Source: Desulfopila aestuarii DSM 18488
Lineage (GTDB): Bacteria > Desulfobacterota > Desulfobulbia > Desulfobulbales > Desulfocapsaceae
Reading direction: 5' to 3'
Assembly: GCA_945863875.1 (NCBI GenBank)
Contig: CAMBBS010000008.1
Coordinates: 78,894-142,893 of the forward strand
Length of the DNA: 64,000 bases
A program made the translations under genes and the position numbers. Position 1 is the first letter of the stretch. Each line of letters starts with the position of its first letter. Below the pieces are notes generated by a model. That model saw only the letters and a program-made list of their open reading frames with translations, made no database searches and was not told where the DNA came from. Below, one piece after another: positions 51,649-62,234 of the stretch.

Positions 51649-52584
51649 ATGGAAGTAATCATCACCATCATACCGATTTTTTTTATCATCATCCTCGGAT
51701 GGGTCGCTCGAAAAAAGGGCTTTATCACAGCTGAATTCCTCGTTCCGGCAAACAAGCTGGTCTATTATTTGTCAATTCCGGCAATGATCTTCAGCGCCAT
51801 CGCCAAGTCTTCCTTCCACGAACAGTTTGTCGGTATGGTCCTTTTCCTCACCCTCCTTGCCGCCGCTGGTATTTATGCGACGGCCTATCTGGCCACGAGG
51901 CTTTTCACCATGGATCCGGCTCGTGCCGGTGCCTTTATCCAAAGTTCGGGACATGGGAATGTCGGCTACATAGGACTGCCCATCGCTTTTTATTACCTTG
52001 GGGAAACAGCCCTTGGCAAGGCCGGAATTATCGCCGGTTTCCTGATGATCCTGCAAAACCTGCTCTCGGTTGTCGCCCTGCAGCTGCACGACACCTCGGG
52101 CAAGCGTCATCCCGGCGTCAAACCCCTGCTCCTGAAGCTAGTCGGCAATCCGGTGATCATCGGCGCCATGGCCGGCATTTTGGTCTCCGCCCTGGAGATT
52201 CCCCTTCCCCGGGTCATCGGCAGAAGCATTGACATTCTCGGCGGACTCGCCCCACCGATGGCTCTTTTGCTCATTGGCGCCTCGCTTTCCCTGCAGCTTA
52301 TGCGCGAGTACCTGCGGCCCACCCTGGGTGCCGTCGTTTTCAAGCTGCTCCTGCTCCCCGCCGGCGGTTTGCTGCTGTTCAACCTGGTTGGTCTGGGCAT
52401 GGAAGATTACCTGCCGGCGCTGATTCTTTTGTGCACGCCCACTGCGACAATATCCTATGTTATGGCCAAAGAGATGCACGGTGATGCCGATTTTGCGGTG
52501 GCCACCATTTCGGCAAGCACTCTTTTCTCGTCAATAACCTTTATGCTCTGGCTGGCGGGTGTTTCTTATTACTGCAAGGTGTAA
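51649..52584 (+). CDS. AEC (auxin efflux carrier)-family transporter
   Basis: A 311-residue carrier with about ten spans in two inverted halves: IIPIFFIIILGWVARKKGFI, FIQSSGHGNVGYIGLPIAFY and ILGGLAPPMALLLIGASLSL. The ATG at 51649 is family-like. Bacterial relatives move malate/malonate and other carboxylates. It precedes a CoA-transferase by 4 bp, suggesting uptake or release of the acid whose CoA ester the operon handles. Confidence 0.87.
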   Translation: MEVIITIIPIFFIIILGWVARKKGFITAEFLVPANKLVYYLSIPAMIFSAIAKSSFHEQFVGMVLFLTLLAAAGIYATAYLATRLFTMDPARAGAFIQSSGHGNVGYIGLPIAFYYLGETALGKAGIIAGFLMILQNLLSVVALQLHDTSGKRHPGVKPLLLKLVGNPVIIGAMAGILVSALEIPLPRVIGRSIDILGGLAPPMALLLIGASLSLQLMREYLRPTLGAVVFKLLLLPAGGLLLFNLVGLGMEDYLPALILLCTPTATISYVMAKEMHGDADFAVATISASTLFSSITFMLWLAGVSYYCKV

Positions 52585-52588
52585 TCCC

Positions 52589-53791
52589 ATGGGGCAAAAC
52601 AACGAGCAGATGCTCCTGAACGTCAAGGTGCTTGACCTTTCGAACCTAATCGCCGGACCGGGTATTTCAACCATTCTTGCCGATTTCGGCGCCGACGTCA
52701 TCAAGGTGGAACACCCTCAAAAAGGCGACTATATCCGCAACTGGGGCCATAAAAAGAACGGTATTCCCCTGGCCTGGAAATCCCACGGCCGCGGCAAACG
52801 ACTCCTTTCCCTCAATCTCAACACCCCCGGAGGCCAGCGGATAATCCGCCGCATAGCCGCCGGCATGGACATTTTGATTGAAAGCTACCGGCCGGGGAAA
52901 ATGGAAGAATGGGGGCTCGATTACGAGACGCTGGCGGTAGATAATCCCGGCTTGATTCTCATCAGAATCACCGGCTGGGGACAAACAGGTCCATACCGGG
53001 ACCGCCCCGGATTCGGCACCCTGGCGGAGGCATTTAGCGGTTTTGCCCATATAACCGGCCAGGCGGACGGGCCGCCGACCCTCCCCTCGTTTGCCCTGGG
53101 CGACGGCATTACCTCGCTGGTTGGTGTCAATGCGGTGATGATGGCCCTCTACCACCGCGACGTGCACGGGCAAACAGGGCAGGTCATCGATCTCAGTATC
53201 TTTGAATCCCTTTTCTCCATCCTCGGCCCCCAGGTTATTGAATACGACCAGTTGGGAAAAATTCAAAACCGCTTCGGCAATCGTTCGCCCCGTGGCGTAC
53301 CGCGCAACGCCTATAAGACGTCCGATGATCACTGGGTGGCCATTTCCGCCTCTGCAAGCGATATGGCCTTCAGACTGTTCAAAGCAATAGGACGAGACGA
53401 GATGGTGCACGACCCGAGGTACGCCAATCCCCAGCAGCGGCTGGCCAACGGCGATGAGGTCGATGCAATGGTCACAGAATGGATCAAAAGCCATCCTTTA
53501 GATTTTGTCATGGCCCAATTTACCGCATTCGAAGTGCCCCTTGCCCCGGTGTACGATATTGACCAGATCATGAAGGATCCGCACTATCAAGCCCGCGAGA
53601 CCATTATTCAGCTCGACGACGAGGATTTGGGCCCGATAAAGATGGCCAATATTCCGGCCAAATTCTCAAAAACTCCCGGAAAAATCCGCCATACAGGGCG
53701 CACGGCCATTGGTCACGACACCATTGATATCCTCAAGTCTCTTGGCCTGTGCGACAGTGAGATCAAAGAATTGCTGCAAGAAAGGCCATGA
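52589..53791 (+). CDS. Class III (CaiB/Frc-like) CoA-transferase
   Basis: A 400-residue family III CoA-transferase: KVLDLSNLIAGPGISTILAD, GADVIKVEHPQKGDYIR, FAHITGQADGPPTLPSF followed by LGDGITSL, which holds the catalytic aspartate, and GNRSPRGVPRNAYKTSDDHW. It moves CoA between carboxylic acids. With the HMG-CoA lyase-like gene and the AEC carrier it could activate a hydroxy-dicarboxylate and then cleave it. Confidence 0.9.
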   Translation: MGQNNEQMLLNVKVLDLSNLIAGPGISTILADFGADVIKVEHPQKGDYIRNWGHKKNGIPLAWKSHGRGKRLLSLNLNTPGGQRIIRRIAAGMDILIESYRPGKMEEWGLDYETLAVDNPGLILIRITGWGQTGPYRDRPGFGTLAEAFSGFAHITGQADGPPTLPSFALGDGITSLVGVNAVMMALYHRDVHGQTGQVIDLSIFESLFSILGPQVIEYDQLGKIQNRFGNRSPRGVPRNAYKTSDDHWVAISASASDMAFRLFKAIGRDEMVHDPRYANPQQRLANGDEVDAMVTEWIKSHPLDFVMAQFTAFEVPLAPVYDIDQIMKDPHYQARETIIQLDDEDLGPIKMANIPAKFSKTPGKIRHTGRTAIGHDTIDILKSLGLCDSEIKELLQERP

Positions 53792-53888
53792 GGCACGGGA
53801 GCAGTTGCATCTGACCGCCGCACATTGCCGCAAAAGAACAACGGCGGTATACTTTTAACTTTTCTTCAATCTCCCCTAAAACGACATT

Positions 53889-54413
53889 ATGCCAGATAAC
53901 AACAATACCAACATCATCTTGACCGGCTTTATGGGAACAGGAAAAACCACCGTGGGCAAATTACTCGCCAAGAAGCTGAAACGCGAGTTTGTCGATACGG
54001 ATCAACTGATAGAAGAACGGCAAGGGCTTGCCGTTCCAGAGATATTCGCCAAGCTGGGCGAGGCGGCCTTTCGTCGCATGGAAGCGGCAATTGCTGGGGA
54101 ATTAGGCGAACGGCAAGGGCTGGTCATTTCAACCGGCGGGCGCCTTATGCTTGATCCCGCCAACGTCAAAGCACTCAGCAGCACGGGGCATGTCTTTTGC
54201 CTGGTCGCTACGTCCGAGGAAATATTGTCGCGAGTAACAAGCGATGCCGACAATCATCGGCCCCTTCTTGATGGAGCCAATCCCGGCGAACGTATTGCCG
54301 CACTTCTGCAGGAAAGAAAACAGGGCTATGAACGTTTTCTTACACTGGATACGGGAAACAAACAACCATCTGATATAGCCGAAGATATACTTAAAATCCT
54401 GCCAACCCTCTAA
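53889..54413 (+). CDS. aroK: Shikimate kinase (with altered GGG motif)
   Basis: A 174-residue P-loop kinase: Walker A GFMGTGKTTVGK, shikimate-binding FVDTDQLIE, FRRME, and LID arginine NHRPLL. The shikimate-site motif normally read as GGG is STGGRLMLDP here. Phosphorylates shikimate in aromatic amino acid synthesis. The fold and other motifs match AroK, so I keep the assignment, with some doubt from the GGR change. Confidence 0.8.
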   Translation: MPDNNNTNIILTGFMGTGKTTVGKLLAKKLKREFVDTDQLIEERQGLAVPEIFAKLGEAAFRRMEAAIAGELGERQGLVISTGGRLMLDPANVKALSSTGHVFCLVATSEEILSRVTSDADNHRPLLDGANPGERIAALLQERKQGYERFLTLDTGNKQPSDIAEDILKILPTL

Positions 54414-54468
54414 GCGCTGTCCAGCACAAGAAAAAGCAGCGCAACAATGGACCAGGGGCCTGCCATCA

Positions 54469-56832
54469 TCACTTTTCCTGGGTCAATATTCTCCACACGG
54501 CAAGCGCCAGGTCCTTCGAGGAAAATGGTTTCTGGATAAAATGTATGCCATTATCAAGCACCCCATGGTGGGCGATAACATTGGCGGTATAGCCGGAGGT
54601 GAACAGACAGGGCAAATCCGCTTTCATGCCAACCAGCACCCTCGCCAGATCCCGGCCATTCATCTCCGGCATAATTACATCGGTGATCAGCAGTCGAATC
54701 TCATCCATGTGGGCGTGGGCCTGGCGAAGAGCTTCGCTTGGGGAAGCGGCTGTCAGCACTCGGAAGCCGAGCCGTTCCAACATCTCCTTGCCGACGTTAA
54801 GGATAGCCGCCTCATCCTCTACCAAAAGGACCAGCTCGCCGCTGCCCTGTGGCACACTGGACGTCTTTTCAAAGAGTTCCTCCATGTGCCCGCCGGAAAA
54901 CCGCGGCAGGTAAATCTTGAAAGACGACCCTTTGTCCGGTTCACTGTAGACATTGACAAAACCATTGTTCTGCCTGACGATACCATAAACGCCGGCCAAT
55001 CCGAGGCCGGTGCCCCTGCCCCTTTCCTTGGTTGTGAAAAATGGCTCGAAGATATGCTCAATAACTTCCTTGTCCATCCCCGCACCGTTATCGCTGACGC
55101 AGAGCTGCACATACTCTCCGGGCATAAAACCGGTGTGCACGGCACAATAGGCGGCATCAAAGGTGACATTTTCCGTTTCGATGGTAATCTTGCCCACGCC
55201 ATCGATCGCGTCCCGGGCGTTGACGCAGAGATTGGCGACAAGCTGATCCACCTGCGAGGGGTCAATCCTGATCAGCCATAATTCGGCGCCCGGTTTCCAG
55301 ACAAGATCAATATCCTCATTGATTAAACTCATCAGCATGGGCAGCATGCCGGCTATATAGTCGCTGAGCTCGAGGATCTTCGGCTCGACCGTCTGTTTAC
55401 GGGCAAAGGCCAGCAACTGGCGGACGAGATCAGCCGAGCGATAGGCTGCTTCTATGATGATCTCGAGGTTTGCATGGACCGGGTCGGACTGCTCGAAATT
55501 TTTTATCGCCATTTCCGCATGGCCGAGGATAACCGTGAGCATATTGTTGAAGTCGTGGGCCACACCGCCGGCCAGTCGCCCTATCGACTCTATTTTCTGA
55601 GCCTGCAGCAATTGTGCCTGTAGCTTTTCCCGTTCCGCTTCAGCCTGTTTCCTCTCGCTGATGTCAAGGGCGGTGAAGGTGACCCCGCTCACGAGATCAT
55701 TCGGGTTGATCGGCGAAGAACAGAGCAGTATCTCGATGATTTCTCCATCCTTGCGCCTCCAGCGTGTTTCAACGGAGCCTGTCTTGTCTACACTGATCTG
55801 GCGGTATTTCTCCGTCCCGACGTACTCATATTCCCTGTCGTCTGGATAGAGCATGCGGGCGTTCTTGCCGACTAATTCGTCCTGAGCGTAACCGGTCATC
55901 AGACACATACGCTCGTTGACCACCAGGAAGACCCGGTTGCTCACGACGCCGATGGCGGTGGGCGCTGTACGTAAAATGCTGTCAAGCAGGTTCTTGTTGC
56001 TGTGCAGAGCCTGCAGCGCCTCGGTTTGTTCAGTGACATCTCTGGTGACGGAGATGATATGGGGAACGTTCTTTAGCGTGATGACCCGCGCCGACATGCG
56101 CCCGTGACCGACACTGCCGTCCTTCCTGCGAAATCTGGCTTCAAGGTCATTGCAGTAGCCCTTGGCCAAGATTTCCTGCACCAATTTCTGCCTGTCGCTC
56201 AAATCATGCCAGATATTGATATCAGCCGATGTCCTGCCGAGCACCTCCCCGGCGTGGTAGCCGGTCAATCGGGTGAACCCTTCGTTTACGTCGACATACA
56301 TTCCATCGTCAAGACGATTGATGTTGACCGAATCGGGGCTGGCCCGAAAGGTCAGTCGGAAGCGCTCTTCACTCTGCCGCAGTGCCGCTTCCGCCAGCCG
56401 GCGCTCGGTGATATCAGTAAAAACGGTAAAAACCCGCCAGGGCCGGTCCTGCCCGCCACGAAACTCAGGCATGGCGTCCACCAGCAGCCAGCAATGTCGG
56501 CCTTGCTCAGGTTGCAAGACCCCAATCACCGTCCCCAGAACCGGCCGTCCGGAGGCCAGTGCCAGCAGAGCAGGATGTTCCGTTCCCGGCAGGTCCGCCC
56601 CGTCTTCACCCACTGTTCTCCAGTCAGGATCCATTGCCTTGCGGCCCTGCATCCGGGCGAAAGGGAGACCTAGAATACGTTCCGCCGCTGGATTGGCGGA
56701 GAGGATTTGTCCGTCGGCAGAATAATACACCACGCCTTGCGTCATGGTCGCAAACAGATTTCGGTACGTTTCCGGCCCTTCTTCGTTAACCGGATCGCTT
56801 CCGGCACTATTCTTTTTATAAGAATTATTCAT
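54469..56832 (-). CDS. PAS-containing hybrid sensor histidine kinase with receiver domain
   Basis: A 787-residue cytoplasmic sensor. Three PAS domains (about 18-145, 150-270 and 275-395; the first begins [20 protein letters not shown]) precede His[22 protein letters not shown] with the phospho-His, then HATPase motifs [13 protein letters not shown] (N box), VSDNGAGMD (G1) and [14 protein letters not shown] (G2), and a C-terminal receiver [10 protein letters not shown] with [12 protein letters not shown] and IQKPFSSKD. No span is visible. No output regulator gene is adjacent. Confidence 0.92.
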   Translation of the reverse strand: MNNSYKKNSAGSDPVNEEGPETYRNLFATMTQGVVYYSADGQILSANPAAERILGLPFARMQGRKAMDPDWRTVGEDGADLPGTEHPALLALASGRPVLGTVIGVLQPEQGRHCWLLVDAMPEFRGGQDRPWRVFTVFTDITERRLAEAALRQSEERFRLTFRASPDSVNINRLDDGMYVDVNEGFTRLTGYHAGEVLGRTSADINIWHDLSDRQKLVQEILAKGYCNDLEARFRRKDGSVGHGRMSARVITLKNVPHIISVTRDVTEQTEALQALHSNKNLLDSILRTAPTAIGVVSNRVFLVVNERMCLMTGYAQDELVGKNARMLYPDDREYEYVGTEKYRQISVDKTGSVETRWRRKDGEIIEILLCSSPINPNDLVSGVTFTALDISERKQAEAEREKLQAQLLQAQKIESIGRLAGGVAHDFNNMLTVILGHAEMAIKNFEQSDPVHANLEIIIEAAYRSADLVRQLLAFARKQTVEPKILELSDYIAGMLPMLMSLINEDIDLVWKPGAELWLIRIDPSQVDQLVANLCVNARDAIDGVGKITIETENVTFDAAYCAVHTGFMPGEYVQLCVSDNGAGMDKEVIEHIFEPFFTTKERGRGTGLGLAGVYGIVRQNNGFVNVYSEPDKGSSFKIYLPRFSGGHMEELFEKTSSVPQGSGELVLLVEDEAAILNVGKEMLERLGFRVLTAASPSEALRQAHAHMDEIRLLITDVIMPEMNGRDLARVLVGMKADLPCLFTSGYTANVIAHHGVLDNGIHFIQKPFSSKDLALAVWRILTQEK

Positions 56833-57190
56833 AAAATTGAAGGCATTAAGTGATGTAGCAGGTCATGACGTCCAAGGCACGGTCGAAACTCAATCAAACC
56901 CTATCATGCTACTCTTTCACCGGGTATTTATCAATTTCTTTTATGCCGAAAATCAGCTTCAAGAACAGAAGATACTTGTTGTGAATAGTTCCAATTGCCG
57001 TGGCGAGAATATAATGCAAAGGTGTCAGGGTGTGTTGCCTTCGCCAGCCAGCACATTCTCCTCTTATGGAAATTTAACGAAAACCAAATATCTGCACTCT
57101 ACCCTACCGGGTGATACCGTACTGAACCAGCCCAAAAGCTCGTAACGTAAAATATTTCAGAACAAATTCAATATAATAACAGGAAATTCA
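56833..57190. other. 358-bp divergent intergenic region
   Basis: Between the histidine kinase and the EAL-CBS-GGDEF gene. ORFs here lack any family features. I looked for a c-di-GMP (GEMM) riboswitch because of the downstream gene and did not find its conserved core. Confidence 0.4.
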
Positions 57191-59086
57191 TTGCCCATTA
57201 TGAATCCGCCCAAGATTGATCACAGGAAAAACTATCGTATGCCCGAATTAAAATTGATTTCCGAAAAAGACATCGCCTTACGAACTCCAGCCGCACCTGC
57301 CAATGAACCGGACACAACCAACCGGAACATACTCCGGCAAATCATAGAAAAAAACCAACTGACATCCTATTTCCAACCGATTGTCTCACTCAAGCAGGAG
57401 ACCATTTTTGCCTACGAAACACTGTGCCGGACCGTCGGCCCGAATCCTTTTGAGACAATCGACAATCTCTTCCACCAGGCCCGGCTGCATGACCTGATCG
57501 TCCAGCTCGATATGCGCTGTCGGGAAAACGGTATTCACCTGGCCGGCCGACAGGGGATTGCCGAGCGGGATGCCCTCCTTTTCGTCAATATCTGTCCAGC
57601 CAGCCTGGCCCATCCGAACCGCAGCGACGGCACGACGGAACTGCTGGTCAAACAGAGTGGCATCGCAAAAGAAAATATCGTGCTGGAAATCACCGAACAG
57701 GATGCCATCTCCAACTACGGCCTGTTCCGAAAGGCTATAGATCATTACCGGAACCAGGGATTTCGTATCGCCATTGATGACTTCGGCGCCGGATACGGCG
57801 GGCTGAAAATGCTTTCCGTCATCGAACCGGACTATGTCAAAATTGATCAGCATTTTTTCCGGAACCATCAAAAAAACCATATAAATTACAATCTAATCGA
57901 CGCCATCGCCACCGCCTGTCACCGCATTGGTATCGATGTTATTGCCGAAGGCATAGAAAACGAGGACGATTTGCAAGTATGCCGAGAGGTCGAGATCGAC
58001 CTGATCCAGGGCTACCATTTTGCCAAACCCGGGCCGAACCTGGTCGAACCGCACAGCCTCAATCTACAGACCAGACCAGCCCGGCGCATATCCGGCACCA
58101 AGCTGTTTGATGAAATAATCTGCATCGGCGACATCTGCGAACATGTCCTGCCCGCCTCGGTGGACGATCGCGTCATGGAGGTTCTCAACCGGTTCAACAC
58201 CACCCCGAAACTTGTGTGCATCCCCGTCCTGTGCCGGGGCTTGCTCTGCGGCCTTATCAACCGCAACCGGTTCATGGAAAATCACATGGTCGGCCGCAAT
58301 GGCTATGGCCTGAGCCTGAACTATTACAAAAAAGTCGGTGATGTCCTTGAGGAAAGCTTTCTCCAGGTACCGCATTACATGTCGGTGGAAGACGTCGCCC
58401 GAAAAATTCACCTGCGTCACCAGTTAACCGTCTATGACGACATCTGCGTCACCCGCAGCGGCAAATACCTCGGCACCGTCTCAGTCAGCGCCATCCTGAA
58501 CGCCGTTACGGAAAACTCGATGATGCTGGCGAAAAGCGCCAATCCGCTCACCGGTCTGCCCGGCAATGAGTTTATCCAGCGGCAAATCGCTCATATGCTC
58601 TCGCAATCCCTGCATTTCGATGTCTGCTATATTGACATCGACTGCTTCAAACCTTTTAATGACCGGCACGGCTTCGAAATGGGCGACAGGGTGATCAAAA
58701 AAGTCGGCGAAATTCTCGTTGATGCGGTGCAGAGGTGGGACAAAAGCTCGATCGGCTTTGCCGGCCATATCGGCGGTGACGACTTTATCGTGGTGTCCCG
58801 CCCGAAGCATTCCATTACCATCTGCGAATATATCATCGACCAGTTCGCCCAGGCGGGAAAAATCTTCCATACGCAGGAAGAGTGGCGCAGCGGTTTTTAC
58901 TGCAGCATCGATCGCCAGGGCAAACGGGACAAGTTCGGTCTTCTTTCCCTGTCGATCGGCATCGTCTCAACCGAGATCCACCATATCGCATCCTTTGCCG
59001 AGGTGTCTTCCCTCGCCTCCGATTTGAAAAAAAGGGCGAAGAAAATTGACGGCTCGGTCATTATCCGAGATCGGCGCGACAAATGA
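57191..59086 (+). CDS. EAL-CBS-GGDEF cyclic-di-GMP signalling protein
   Basis: A 631-residue protein. The TTG at 57191 has AGGA 7 nt upstream; ATG at 57200 is the alternative. EAL domain (about 50-290): FAYETLCR in place of EALLR, NICPA, EITEQDAI, IAIDDFGAGYGG, DYVKID and AEGIEN are all present, so phosphodiesterase activity is plausible. Two CBS motifs follow (about 310-440), then GGDEF domain with GGDDF in GHIGGDDFIVV (about 553). No span or signal peptide is visible. The order EAL-CBS-GGDEF defines a known subfamily. Confidence 0.9.
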   Translation: MPIMNPPKIDHRKNYRMPELKLISEKDIALRTPAAPANEPDTTNRNILRQIIEKNQLTSYFQPIVSLKQETIFAYETLCRTVGPNPFETIDNLFHQARLHDLIVQLDMRCRENGIHLAGRQGIAERDALLFVNICPASLAHPNRSDGTTELLVKQSGIAKENIVLEITEQDAISNYGLFRKAIDHYRNQGFRIAIDDFGAGYGGLKMLSVIEPDYVKIDQHFFRNHQKNHINYNLIDAIATACHRIGIDVIAEGIENEDDLQVCREVEIDLIQGYHFAKPGPNLVEPHSLNLQTRPARRISGTKLFDEIICIGDICEHVLPASVDDRVMEVLNRFNTTPKLVCIPVLCRGLLCGLINRNRFMENHMVGRNGYGLSLNYYKKVGDVLEESFLQVPHYMSVEDVARKIHLRHQLTVYDDICVTRSGKYLGTVSVSAILNAVTENSMMLAKSANPLTGLPGNEFIQRQIAHMLSQSLHFDVCYIDIDCFKPFNDRHGFEMGDRVIKKVGEILVDAVQRWDKSSIGFAGHIGGDDFIVVSRPKHSITICEYIIDQFAQAGKIFHTQEEWRSGFYCSIDRQGKRDKFGLLSLSIGIVSTEIHHIASFAEVSSLASDLKKRAKKIDGSVIIRDRRDK

Positions 59087-59147
59087 ATTCGACCGGTTAG
59101 CAAGAGGTTTTATTGCTCCATGCCTTCATTCTGGTATAATGGGGCGC

Positions 59148-60719
59148 ATGAAGACCAACGAAAAATATAATTGTATCATTGACCTGGAATATTTTTTCCA
59201 TCAGGACGCCGACGAGGACCGTGCCACGCTGCAGCAGCGCGACAGGAATATCTATCTTGCCGGCCGGGAGCAGCTGAAAAACCCAGACGAGCCGAGCAGC
59301 CAGGAACTCATCCGGCTGTGGCTTAGCAAGAGAAGACATGGGGAATTCCCTGATCCCGAACAGAAAAGTCCGGGAACCATCTTCGGCGACGCCTCACTTC
59401 TTTTTAGAAATCTCGCTACCTTCAAAGGGATATTTGTTGGACTGCTTGGAGGCTTCTCCTTTTTCACCTACACCGGCACGACTCCGGTGAACGTTTTTCA
59501 TTTCCTGCTGCTGTTCATCGTCTCGCAACTTGCCTTCGTCGCCTTTCTCCTTGCCGCCTGGCTGCTTCATTCGCTGCTGCCCGGCTTGAAACTTCCCTCG
59601 TTTTACGGAGCGCTCTTTCGCGGCATGCTCGGCAGACTTGTGGCATTTCTGCACAAACAGTGGCTGCGCAAAATGGCCGGAAACCAGCGCGCCGGCGTAC
59701 ACCACGCTTTCGGCATGCTCAAGGCGCGCAGCTCGGTATACGGGTCCCTTTTCTACTGGCCGCTGTTCGTCCTGTTCCAGCTCTTTGCCATCGGCTTCAA
59801 TCTCGGCCTGCTCGCGGCTACACTGATAAAAATCTCCACCAGCGACCTGGCTTTCGGCTGGCAATCGACCCTGCAGTTCAGTGCCGAAGCCATCCACCGC
59901 GCTATCATGCTGATCGCCCTGCCCTGGTCCTGGTTTGTCCCCGGCGGCGGCTATCCGACACTTGCCGAGATCGAGGGCAGCCGGATCATTCTCAAGGAGG
60001 GTATTTACCACCTGACCACGGAAAACCTCATCGCCTGGTGGCCTTTTCTCGTTTTCTGCCTGTTGTTTTACGGCCTCTTTCTCCGCCTGGCCTTGCTGCT
60101 TATCGGCAAGGTGATGGAAGGCAAGTCGCTGCACAATATAAAATTCGACACCCCGGCCTGCCTCGACCTGCAGAGGCGCATGCAGACCCCTCTGGTCTCG
60201 ACCCAGGCCGCACCGGAAGCGCAACCGGCCAACCGGCACAACCACCCCGGACCACGGCCGCAGCCCCTCCCGCCTTCAGCTCCAAACCGGAACGAGCAGA
60301 GCAACCAGGCAAAACAGACCGTCCTTATACCCGAGGATATCGCCACCCTCTGCCCGCTTAACGAGCTCGAGGCCCTGCTGCAGCAAAGGGGCCTGACCAT
60401 AGAGGCCGTGCACGGTTTCATGAGCAGTTACGAAGCCGACCGGCAGCTGCTGCAGCGCCTGAAGGAAAAAGAGTGGCAACCCGGCGAAGGCGTCTTTATC
60501 GTCATGGAGGGCTGGATGGTTCCCCTGGTCGATTTCCTCAGCCTGGTAAAAGAGCTGCGGGAAATTTTGCAGAAAAACGCCATCATCCGCATCGGCCTGG
60601 TGGGACGGCCGCATGCAACCGCTTTTACCCCGGTTAGCCCGGAGGATTTTACCATCTGGCAGCTAAAAATCGAGGCCGTCGGCGATCCCTACCTGACCCT
60701 CTTTTCTCTCACCACCTGA
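59148..60719 (+). CDS. DUF2868 membrane protein
   Basis: A 523-residue protein with an N-terminal charged region (LEYFFHQDADEDRATLQQRD), four or five spans (about 100-330, including FHFLLLFIVSQLAFVAFLLA) and a Pro/Gln-rich linker leading to a C-terminal cytoplasmic domain. The pattern matches DUF2868. The family is nearly always encoded with a DUF3482 GTPase, as here 12 bp downstream. The pair is of unknown function, probably a membrane-GTPase complex. Confidence 0.82.
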   Translation: MKTNEKYNCIIDLEYFFHQDADEDRATLQQRDRNIYLAGREQLKNPDEPSSQELIRLWLSKRRHGEFPDPEQKSPGTIFGDASLLFRNLATFKGIFVGLLGGFSFFTYTGTTPVNVFHFLLLFIVSQLAFVAFLLAAWLLHSLLPGLKLPSFYGALFRGMLGRLVAFLHKQWLRKMAGNQRAGVHHAFGMLKARSSVYGSLFYWPLFVLFQLFAIGFNLGLLAATLIKISTSDLAFGWQSTLQFSAEAIHRAIMLIALPWSWFVPGGGYPTLAEIEGSRIILKEGIYHLTTENLIAWWPFLVFCLLFYGLFLRLALLLIGKVMEGKSLHNIKFDTPACLDLQRRMQTPLVSTQAAPEAQPANRHNHPGPRPQPLPPSAPNRNEQSNQAKQTVLIPEDIATLCPLNELEALLQQRGLTIEAVHGFMSSYEADRQLLQRLKEKEWQPGEGVFIVMEGWMVPLVDFLSLVKELREILQKNAIIRIGLVGRPHATAFTPVSPEDFTIWQLKIEAVGDPYLTLFSLTT

Positions 60720-60731
60720 CAGGAAGACCCC

Positions 60732-62141
60732 ATGACACCGGAATTTGCCATATTGGGCCACCCGAACGAAGGAAAATCCTCCGTTCTGTCCACCCTTGCC
60801 GAAGATGATTCGGTACGCGTCAGTCCGATTCCCGGCGAGACCACCGAATGCCGCACCTTTCCAGTGGTGATCGATGGGCGGGAGGTGGTGCGGTTCACCG
60901 ACACGCCGGGCTTTCAGAATCCGGGCCGGGTGCTCAGTGAATTACAGAAACGAGCAGAAAAGGACGCAAATCCGCTGAAGACATTTCGCGAATACGCGGC
61001 AACCGTCCCGGAACTGCACGATGACTGCGAGCTGCTCGGCCCCGTCGAGAGGGGGGCAGGCATCATCTATGTGGTTGACGGCTCACGGCCGGTGCGCAAC
61101 GTCGACAAGGCGGAGATGGAAATCCTGCGCCTTACCGGCAAACCGCGCATGGCCATCATCAACTGCAAGGCAGATGCAGCGGAGCACCTGCCGGCCTGGA
61201 AAGCCGAATTTCGCAAGAATTTCAATTCCAGTCGCCTGTTTAACGCCCACCGGGCAACCTATGCCGAACGTCTCCTTCTGCTCGAAGCGCTGAAATCCAT
61301 CGATCAGGACTGGCACCAGGTTCTCTCCGAGGTGGTCAGTGCCTTCAAAAAAGACTGGGCGGCCCGCAACACCGCCACGGCGGACATTATCACCGGCCTG
61401 CTTTCCGCCAGCCTCACCCTGCAGCTGACCGATGACGTCAGCTCCGAAGGAGAGGCAGAGAAGTGCCGGGAAAAGCTCTTTGCCCGCTACAGCGAAAAAA
61501 TCAGCCGAATGGAAAAAGACGCCCACCAGCGGATCCGCAACCTTTTCAAGCATAATATCTTTCATTACGACCTGCCGCCCCACTCAATCCTCAACAAGGA
61601 TCTCTTTGACGAACAGACCTGGCAGCTCCTCGGCCTGACCCGGCAACAGGTTGTCATTGCCGGCGGACTGGGCGGGGCAGCCATCGGCGCCGGGCTGGAG
61701 ATGGCCACTTTCGGCCATGGCCTCGGCGTGTTCACCGCCGTGGGCACCATCGCCGGGGCGCTCAGCGCCTTTTTCGGCGGAGAAAATATCTCCGACAGGG
61801 CCACCTTCCTCGGTCTGCCCCTCGGCGGCAAACGGGTCCAGGTGGGCCCGGCCAAGTCGATCGACCTGCTCTTTATTCTGCTGAACCGCACCCTGCTTTA
61901 CTACCAGCACATCATCAACTGGGCCCATGGCCGAAGGGACTATGAAAAAGCGTCGCAAGTCCTTCTGCAAAGCGACTCACCGCAGGGATTTACCAAGAAC
62001 TGGTCGGCCGGAAACATAAAAATCTGCCATGATTTTTTCAAAGTCATCCGCGATGACAAAGGCGACAACGGCAGAAAGGCCCGGGAGAAATTTAAACAGC
62101 TGCTGCTGACGACGATGCAGGAGATATCAGAAAGCGACTAG
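60732..62141 (+). CDS. DUF3482 GTPase
   Basis: A 469-residue protein with a TRAFAC-type GTPase domain: G1 GHPNEGKSSVLSTL, G2 in IPGETTECRTF, G3 TDTPGF, G4 NCKAD. The remaining 270 residues are DUF3482, with a hydrophobic Gly-rich hairpin (IAGGLGGAAIGAGLEMATFG) able to enter a membrane. It is paired with the upstream DUF2868 membrane protein, as in many other proteobacteria. Confidence 0.87.
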   Translation: MTPEFAILGHPNEGKSSVLSTLAEDDSVRVSPIPGETTECRTFPVVIDGREVVRFTDTPGFQNPGRVLSELQKRAEKDANPLKTFREYAATVPELHDDCELLGPVERGAGIIYVVDGSRPVRNVDKAEMEILRLTGKPRMAIINCKADAAEHLPAWKAEFRKNFNSSRLFNAHRATYAERLLLLEALKSIDQDWHQVLSEVVSAFKKDWAARNTATADIITGLLSASLTLQLTDDVSSEGEAEKCREKLFARYSEKISRMEKDAHQRIRNLFKHNIFHYDLPPHSILNKDLFDEQTWQLLGLTRQQVVIAGGLGGAAIGAGLEMATFGHGLGVFTAVGTIAGALSAFFGGENISDRATFLGLPLGGKRVQVGPAKSIDLLFILLNRTLLYYQHIINWAHGRRDYEKASQVLLQSDSPQGFTKNWSAGNIKICHDFFKVIRDDKGDNGRKAREKFKQLLLTTMQEISESD

Positions 62142-62234
62142 TACCTGGCCGATTGGTTAAGGGACCTGATCATTTTGCCGGCTGCCACTGGCCAGCCTTC
62201 GTGTCCTGCATTAGAATAAGTCCGTGATGAAGAT

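Noticed and set aside
56833..57145. 102-codon ORF upstream of the EAL-CBS-GGDEF gene
   Set aside because: No ribosome-binding site, no domain-like composition; treated as intergenic.
56833..57190. c-di-GMP riboswitch
   Set aside because: The conserved GEMM core sequence could not be found on either strand.
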